From contig NC_054538.1 in the NCBI RefSeq assembly GCF_017654505.1, forward strand, positions 64,274,678 to 64,338,677: 64,000 nucleotides of DNA, in the 5' to 3' direction. The first letter of the stretch is position 1. Each line of letters opens with the position of its first letter. A program made the translations under genes and the position numbers. Below, piece by piece: positions 58,601 to 64,000 of the stretch. This stretch comes from Polyodon spathula (lineage: Eukaryota > Chordata > Actinopteri > Acipenseriformes > Polyodontidae). Below the pieces are notes generated by a model, which saw only the letters and a list, made by a program, of their open reading frames with translations, searched no databases and had not been told where the DNA came from.

Positions 58601-61600
58601 AATAATAGAACATGTACAGAATATAAACCCAGTATCTCAGAGCATTAGGTCTCACATTCATTTTAGGGTTGCAGTATTAAAATCTGCCACCGCTTAGATC
58701 AGGGTTCTCTAACCCTGGTCCCAGGGGGCTCCTCCTGGTTTCTGTTCTCACTGTACACTAAATTAATTAATTGGACCAATTAAGCTTCTACTAAGCACTT
58801 AACTGGTCCAAGTAAGTAATTTAGGATACAGTTGTAACAAAAACCAGGTGGACACCAGCCCTCCAGGACCAGGGTTGGAAACCTCTGGTTTAATCATTAA
58901 AATAGACCCAAGTGAGACTGCACAAGATTCATCTAATTATAAAGTGATCCTGACTAAATGCAGAAGCTACATAACATAAGAGTAAAGCGAAAGAAAACTT
59001 CTTAAGCTTTCTAGATGATAAAATGCAGATACAGGTACCTGTCGTTTTAATGAAACTAGCTCCATGTCCAGTTGTCTAAGAACAGTGTTTGCTGCACTGG
59101 GACTACAGGAAACAGCTACCACATCCTCCTGAGTTAGGTACATGCCTTTGGGAGGGCGGCACTTGGACCGTTGTGAATGGTGGCGATGCATCAGAGTCTG
59201 GTGCTCCCTTCGACCCAACCCAATCTTACTGTTCTGGACAGGCTGTTCAGACTGACTCTAAAAAAACACACAAAAGTAATACGATTAAGACATGTAAGTA
59301 ACACACATAACTCCCTGTGGCAGGGCAAAAGCCCTGAATTTGTAAAAAAAAAAAAAAAAAAAAAAAAGTGTGCTTGTTTTGTTTGATGAATTATTTAAGT
59401 TTGGCAGGGATGAGGTGAATACCATCCCTGTCAAATACATGTGTGGAATGTGGCTGGATCCTGACTGAATAATTAGGCGGCAGTGTGGTCCAGTGCTTAA
59501 AGTCTAGGGCTTGTAACCAGAAGGTCACCGGTCACTTAACCTCCTTGTGCTCCATCTTGTGGCTGAGATGTTAAACCAATGTCCTATTGTAAGTGACTGC
59601 ATATAATGCACAGTTCACAGCCTACCTCTGTAAAGCGCTTTGTGATGGTGGTCCACTATGCAAGGCGCTATATAAAAATAAAGATATATATGTATCAACA
59701 AGGGATGTCAATTTCAAACATGTAAACATCGTACTATTGGACATTAACTGAGGGTTTAAAAGAAACTCACAGATATAAGCCCTTCAATCCACTCAGGAAA
59801 TTATTAATTTGCTTTGTTGTTACTGGAGTTTATTTATGAGTTGGTCTCTAGAATATGCTTCTTTGTGAATGTGTCTAAGTGGAAACAGTACAGTTTAGTG
59901 TACCACAGTAAGTGTTCACATTTACAAATACTAGTAAACCTGGAAGCCCAACTACCAACAAACATCAATCATATATTTCTTGAGATTTAGTTTCTGAGTC
60001 TCAACAAGGTACTTGAAATGTAAACAAGACACATTACCTCTTTTTTAGTTTCTTTACTTGGGTCATAATCGCTATCATTTGCCTCATTTGGATTTCCCTC
60101 TTCCATCTCCTCGTCACTAAAATGCCAAACCAAACATAACTGAAAAATGGCTTCTATAGAAAAAGAAATGTATGTTTTATCAAAAAGTTTTTTTTTTTTT
60201 TTTTTTTTTAAAGACCTAAATTAACTTTAACCCTCCACGTATCTAGCTACATGGGACTGCTTTTCATTAACTTTGATCATCACATTATGAAAAACAATTT
60301 AATTTTCATTATAAATTATAATAATTTTCACCAGTATAAAAAATAACAAGTATAGATTGGAACATCTGACCAAAATAAATCTGATTATTTTCTACAGCAA
60401 ATAAATGTGCCTTCTAGCAAGGTAAGGCTGGTTTTATCAGATTACATTTAATATCTAAAAGATTACCAAAATAACAATATTAGAACTCCTTGTTCCAATT
60501 ACCTTTCTTCTTGATTATTTCTGTTTGCTAATTTTCTGGCCTGACGGTCCATCAGACTTGTCCTGGATCTTGTTTTTTTCCAAGAGTAGTAATATTTTAC
60601 CAAACTTGAAATGGTTTTATCTGGTAGCTGTAAATTACATTACAGTTAGTTGTGAAAGGAAGAAAGCAATAAAGACAGACTAGCATGCCATATTTAATCC
60701 AAGCCATTTTCATCTGTAACATTTTTGGTACCATAAGCTACAAGAACAAGTTGCCAATTTTTATTTAATGGCACAATACAGTCATATAATGAAATGTGAT
60801 AACTGGAAAAACAAACCTTTGCAGTGAAAGGGTGGTTTAATTCTTAAGACCAGGTTTCAGCAATTCAACTCTGTACATGACAAAAAAAAGAAAAGAAAAA
60901 AGGAGACCTGTGCCAATATATTGTATGACTGAATTGTACCATTAAACCATACTGAATAACTGCACCCATAAGGTATGTAGCTTTTGAAGGCAAGTTACCA
61001 TTTGTTGAATCCTGTGAAAACTTTTCCCATGAAAACTGAAGGCTTGCTCAAACAGAACTTTATCCTCCACTGTCCACTCATCGGGAAAAGGGGTGAAGTT
61101 TGGGAGATCAGCAAGTGACTTTTCAATGTTGTGCTTGTGCCAAAATAACATGCCCAGAGCCTAAAAAGAGACGACAAATAATTCAAACCAAGACACATAC
61201 ACTGAGAGTACCTCCAGAGTACTGACAATCTGACAGGTCAATGAACTGCACTAAAGCCAATAAGAGTTGCAAGTTGAAAAAATAATATTGCCAAGTAAAC
61301 TTTAGTACCAAGAATGGCATGTACTCTTTTAAACTGTGTTGGTTAACAATAGCACAGACTATCAGTGTTGTATTCTTTGTCCTGTTCAATAATAATCCAC
61401 TGTAATACTTCCCCTCACGAAGTGTCATTCAGTGTGATTTTTTCCACTTTAAAACACAAAACGTGTAGCCAATTACATTTAGTTAATTTACGATAAATTT
61501 TCTATAGAAAAAAGAAAAAAAATTAGAAAAAAATGAAGACGAAAATACAAACCTGTTCAACATTGTATCCATGCTTTTCTTTTGCTATCGCAATATATTC

Positions 61601-61605
61601 ATCCA
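55281..61605 (-). CDS. rcor3: RCOR3 (REST corepressor 3, CoREST3), 3' nine coding exons, partial
   Basis: Nuclear corepressor scaffold related to CoREST that links LSD1/KDM1A and HDAC1/2 to chromatin. Nine minus-strand exons (listed separately from 61605 down to 55281) join in frame into about 457 residues with TGA stop. Order: end of the ELM2 domain ('[17 protein letters not shown]'), SANT1 ('[17 protein letters not shown]' to '[13 protein letters not shown]'), a linker helix that in CoREST binds LSD1, SANT2 ('[19 protein letters not shown]' to '[10 protein letters not shown]'), an acidic poly-Glu tract, and a Pro/Gln-rich tail with '[10 protein letters not shown]' and 'QSSLH' at the end. 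The tail separates RCOR3 from RCOR1 and RCOR2. The N-terminus lies right of the window. The poly-Glu run has 11 Glu against 4 in human. Confidence 0.95.
55791..56801. mobile_element. hAT-like non-autonomous element, copy 1
   Basis: Ends TAGTGCTGGGA and TCCCAGCACTA are inverted, and a 1-kb AT-rich interior has no transposase. About 900 bp align by eye with 62041-62967 in the same orientation (shared TAACACGTTAAAGTA, TTCTGTCCCATGAGATTCTG). It lies in the last rcor3 intron. Confidence 0.7.
57229..57258. repeat. (CTC)10 coding microsatellite (poly-Glu on minus strand)
   Basis: Ten GAG codons in a row on the minus strand, after one GAA, giving 11 Glu. The repeat touches the exon's splice donor. 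Confidence 0.92.
57229..57491 (-). CDS. rcor3: rcor3 exon: SANT2 and poly-Glu tract
   Basis: 2 nt plus 87 codons. Acceptor ctttgtccatag|GTGTCCGG. Encodes SANT2 '[18 protein letters not shown]' and '[18 protein letters not shown]'. The donor is most likely GAG|GTGGTG right after the poly-Glu repeat, the only phase-0 choice that keeps the family sequence; a GT 3 nt further on is possible. Confidence 0.88.
57822..57879 (-). CDS. rcor3: rcor3 exon: start of SANT2
   Basis: 19 codons plus 1 nt. Acceptor ttcttgtag|TGTAACC, donor GTACAAG|GTAGCT. Encodes '[18 protein letters not shown]'. A Cys sits where human has Ser. Confidence 0.92.
58212..58289 (-). CDS. rcor3: rcor3 exon: linker helix
   Basis: 26 codons, phase 0. 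Acceptor tttcttaaag|GTCCAAA, donor CCTGAG|GTAAAT. Encodes '[18 protein letters not shown]', part of the LSD1-binding linker in CoREST paralogues. Confidence 0.92.
58700..58887. mobile_element. MITE with long imperfect inverted repeats
   Basis: Left CAGGGTTCTCTAACCCTGG and the reverse complement of the right end CAGAGGTTTCCAACCCTGG match, with AATTAATTAATTGGACCAAT inside. 188 bp, in an rcor3 intron. Confidence 0.65.
59039..59257 (-). CDS. rcor3: rcor3 exon: inter-SANT linker
   Basis: 73 codons, phase 0. Acceptor tgttttttag|AGTCAGT, donor CGACAG|GTACCT. Encodes '[18 protein letters not shown]' and '[17 protein letters not shown]', nearly identical to human. Confidence 0.95.
59476..59694 (+). 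mobile_element. tRNA-derived SINE, MIR/CORE-like, plus strand
   Basis: Head CAGTGTGGTCCAGTGCTTAA matches the reverse of the 19881-20116 copy. The 3' end TGTAAAGCGCTTTGTGATGG ... GGCGCTATATAAAAATAAA is the typical tail shared with L2-type LINEs. Confidence 0.7.
60038..60116 (-). CDS. rcor3: rcor3 exon: acidic linker
   Basis: 1 nt plus 26 codons. Acceptor ggcattttag|TGACGAG, donor AAAGAG|GTAATG. Encodes '[19 protein letters not shown]'. Confidence 0.92.
60503..60627 (-). CDS. rcor3: rcor3 exon: end of SANT1
   Basis: 41 codons plus 2 nt. Acceptor taatttacag|CTACCAG, donor GAAAG|GTAATT. Encodes '[18 protein letters not shown]' and '[14 protein letters not shown]'. Confidence 0.94.
60999..61160 (-). 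CDS. rcor3: rcor3 exon: end of ELM2 and SANT1
   Basis: 54 codons, phase 0. Acceptor ctctttttag|GCTCTGG, donor CAAATG|GTAACT. Encodes '[20 protein letters not shown]' and '[20 protein letters not shown]'. Confidence 0.96.
61553..61605 (-). CDS. rcor3: rcor3 exon: ELM2, first exon inside the window
   Basis: 2 nt plus 17 codons. Acceptor ttttgcag|TGGATGAA, donor GAACAG|GTTTGT. Encodes '[17 protein letters not shown]', identical to human. Upstream exons are not found in the remaining 2.4 kb. Confidence 0.94.
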
Positions 61606-64000
61606 CTGCAAAAATAAATAAATAATGGAATTGTACACAGTAGTAGTAAAATTAGGCTGTGCACAACGTGGACAAAAAGTAAATGCAATAGTAACTAGAC
61701 ATGTACTAGGGTGATGCCCAAAGAAATACATTTTTTAGTAATTGACTGCTTTGATTCAGAAAACAAATGTATAGAGTTTACATGTCATATGGCAGTGCAC
61801 TTGAATCCAATGAAACCTCACAAACTGATTCCAGTTCAAAATGGGTTTACATGCAGAATATATAGAGGATTTGGGATTCCTCAATTGGTATCTTAAATCT
61901 GACTGCCAGTTAATTTTCATTCCTGTTAGTTCCATACTCAGGGGTCAAATTCTGCTGATACTCACCAGTACGTCGTACTGGGACTTATTTTGGTGCCGGT
62001 AGAGGGTACCAGGACTTATTTAATCTGCTTTTCATCCACTCACACGTGGACCCTGTGTGTGTGTGTGTGCGTGTGTGTGTATGTGTGTGCCTTTATTTTA
62101 TAGCAAGACACTACGCTATGTAACACGTTAAAGTAAAAAAAATATCCAAGGAGTAAAGATAAGTAGGCCTTACTTTATCCCAGAGAATTAACTACAAAAC
62201 AAAGGATAACAAATAAACATTGAAATAAATAGTACATAAAGTTTGCATCTTATTTGCATCTTCGCATTTTATTTATTTTTTACTTTTTTTTTCATTCCTT
62301 GTCATTGCCGTTTCTTCGCAGTAAAAACAGTGGCCATAGAGGTTTGAGGTTTACTTGTGCTTTTTTGTAGCCGAACAAGCAAACGAAAACCAAAATTTAA
62401 CTTTAAACACTTCAAATAAAACAAACGTGGAAAAGGCGTTGTAAAACAAAGGCAAAAAAAAACTCACTGTTGTGGTTGTCGTTTATTACATTCCACATAA
62501 CAAAGTCGGAACCAAAAAAACATTATCCATAATCTATATAACAATCACTACACAACATTTCCAGGAAGTTGGACACTGTTTAAGCAAGGCATTTCAGAAT
62601 GAGGTGCTCGCCTTTTTTCTGTCCCATGAGATTCTGACTCGCTCTAAAGCAGCACAACGCTTTTTTGATCCAGATGGCTTTCCATAGAGATCACTATGCA
62701 TGCGCACGCATATTCTGGTTTGTTTACTTTTTCCTGTCTAAAACTTTTAAAGAGGCTCAAGCTCCTGCATTGATCTTGTGTTTTATTTTTTTATATACTA
62801 AATTTCACGTTTCACACAGAGCTCTTTTTCATTTGCCATTTTTGGTGCGGTGGTAAATAAGTGCATGGTGTTTTTGTAATTTCTAGAGAATACAAACATC
62901 TGATTTTTGTATCTGAATACATGTCAGAAATATCTGTTTGAATATTCGGACATTTGTCCCAGCACTAATTATTATTATTATGAAGTAACTGCTGTTTTCT
63001 TTAGTGCGGCGGAGAAACTATCTGAATATTCAAATGGCCATTGCTGCACATGAATTTGAAGGCAAAAATCCACGTCAGTGTTAGCCATAAATTAGATAGT
63101 TGATAAATATTAGAAATAATTATCACAACACGTTTTGCTTTGCAGCGATTTACCACCTTGCCAGAATTTGTGCGAAAGTTTCTAAAATGGCAAGTGATGT
63201 GTGGGACAGTTGGGATAAACATTAAAAAACAGGATCAAGTGCTGCTTCAGATTTGGCGAGTCGGATGCAGATGTACGTGTGCTTCATGCTTTTCAAACAC
63301 TGCCCCAACTTGCAAGGCACATGTTAAGTATAGTGATCAACATTTTGTTTTGTTGTGATCCTACTTTCTGTTATGAGGACTGTAATAAACAAAAAACTAA
63401 ATAGCGAGGTGTTTTTTTTTCTTTGTACGATGCCCCATTTTCTACATTTTGCGTTTATTTAAGGTCAATTTGAGTTTTTACTTGCCCGTACATCAAAAAA
63501 AAAAAAAAAAAAGCCATAAGTAAACCACAGTAATGATATTACTTTATAAAAATGTGTCTTTTGCCACTTTGTTTATTGTGCAGAAACCACAATGCCAGGG
63601 ATTTATACTTTTATAGTTTCTGACTGAAAAATATTTTTTCTGGAATAGATTATGGTAAATAATCTACATAGAAACTCAACAGAGGAACACACAGAATATA
63701 TTGGGATAAATAAATTCAACAGCGGCTTGTGTTGTACACCGGCTAACTAATATATGATCTTCATATATATATATCTATTTATTTGTATATATATTATAGA
63801 TAATCCGATAGTAACCATCACTTCGGTAGGCTCAGCATGTACCAAGGAAGGACGCATGGGGTCCCAGGACCTTTCGATGGTTTCCTTACTATGTGGAAGT
63901 ACGGGAAAGATTTTAGGGTTCAGTTCATGGATATTATGAAAAATGTTTCATTCACGGAAGTAATAATTTTTTAAGAATTTTTTGGGTCTGTCCATAAAAA
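61606..64000 (-). other. rcor3 intron running off the window
   Basis: Holds the second hAT-like copy (62041-62967), a (GT)n patch at 62057-62088 and a poly(A) at 63495-63512. An open frame at 63140-63358 shows no family resemblance. No rcor3 exon seen. Confidence 0.65.
62041..62967. mobile_element. hAT-like non-autonomous element, copy 2
   Basis: Aligns with copy 1 from about 56 kb through its right end GTCCCAGCACTA. The left terminus is lost, replaced by a (GT)n patch. The interior has a stretch (GGCTTTCCATAGAGATC...) absent from copy 1. Confidence 0.7.

Noticed and set aside
63140..63358. 72-codon frame near the right edge
   Set aside because: Cys-rich but no recognisable zinc-finger spacing and no splice support; could be decayed transposon sequence.

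Overview
This window is vertebrate nuclear DNA, most likely from a ray-finned fish. Genes are split into short exons with GT-AG introns. The introns and intergenic DNA are AT-rich and full of fish-type repeats: Tc1 with IR/DR ends, tRNA-derived SINEs, Harbinger, piggyBac and hAT non-autonomous elements, a DIRS-type tyrosine recombinase, a Ty3/gypsy remnant, and long (AT)n and (CA)n runs. Several repeats look like those I associate with non-teleost fishes such as sturgeon or paddlefish, but that placement is inference.

Four protein-coding genes are supported. (1) mark1, plus strand, 790-15753: the last nine coding exons of the MARK1/PAR-1b kinase, from the end of the kinase domain through UBA, spacer and KA1 domain; the kinase exons lie to the left of the window. 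(2) mrpl57, plus strand, 23087-23401: a complete mitochondrial ribosomal protein mL63 with an intronless coding region. (3) traf5, minus strand, 42849-30895: all eleven coding exons, about 562 residues, from RING to MATH. (4) rcor3, minus strand, 61605-55281: the last nine coding exons of CoREST3; its first exons lie to the right of the window. traf5 and rcor3 are tandem and face mark1 and mrpl57 tail to tail.

Layout: 1-789, mark1 intron with a DIRS recombinase relic; 790-15753, mark1 with a nested transposon/SINE (8.4-9.7 kb) and an LTR-like block (10.1-10.6 kb) in its largest intron; 15.8-23 kb, mark1 3' UTR, SINE, foldback MITE and a candidate mrpl57 leader exon; 23.1-23.4 kb, mrpl57; 23.9-30 kb, Harbinger pieces and MITEs; 30.9-42.9 kb, traf5, whose introns carry a MITE, a tandem repeat, a frameshifted Tc1 element and a 1.4-kb imperfect palindrome; 43-46.8 kb, traf5 upstream DNA; 46.8-49.7 kb, decayed Ty3/gypsy element; 50-55 kb, DNA downstream of rcor3 with an IR element and a piggyBac element; 55.3-61.6 kb, rcor3, whose introns hold a hAT-like copy, a MITE and a SINE; 62.0-63.0 kb, a second copy of the same hAT-like element.

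The genes do not form one pathway: MARK1 is a microtubule/polarity kinase, mL63 a mitoribosome protein, TRAF5 a TNF-receptor signalling adaptor, and RCOR3 an LSD1/HDAC corepressor. The link is evolutionary. RCOR3-TRAF5-MARK1 mirrors RCOR1-TRAF3-MARK3 on human 14q32, as expected for blocks from early vertebrate genome duplication. I see no CRISPR array, operon or obviously new multi-gene system. The most unusual items are the 1.4-kb palindrome, the GC-AG intron in mark1, the expanded poly-Glu tract against an rcor3 splice donor, and the position of mrpl57.
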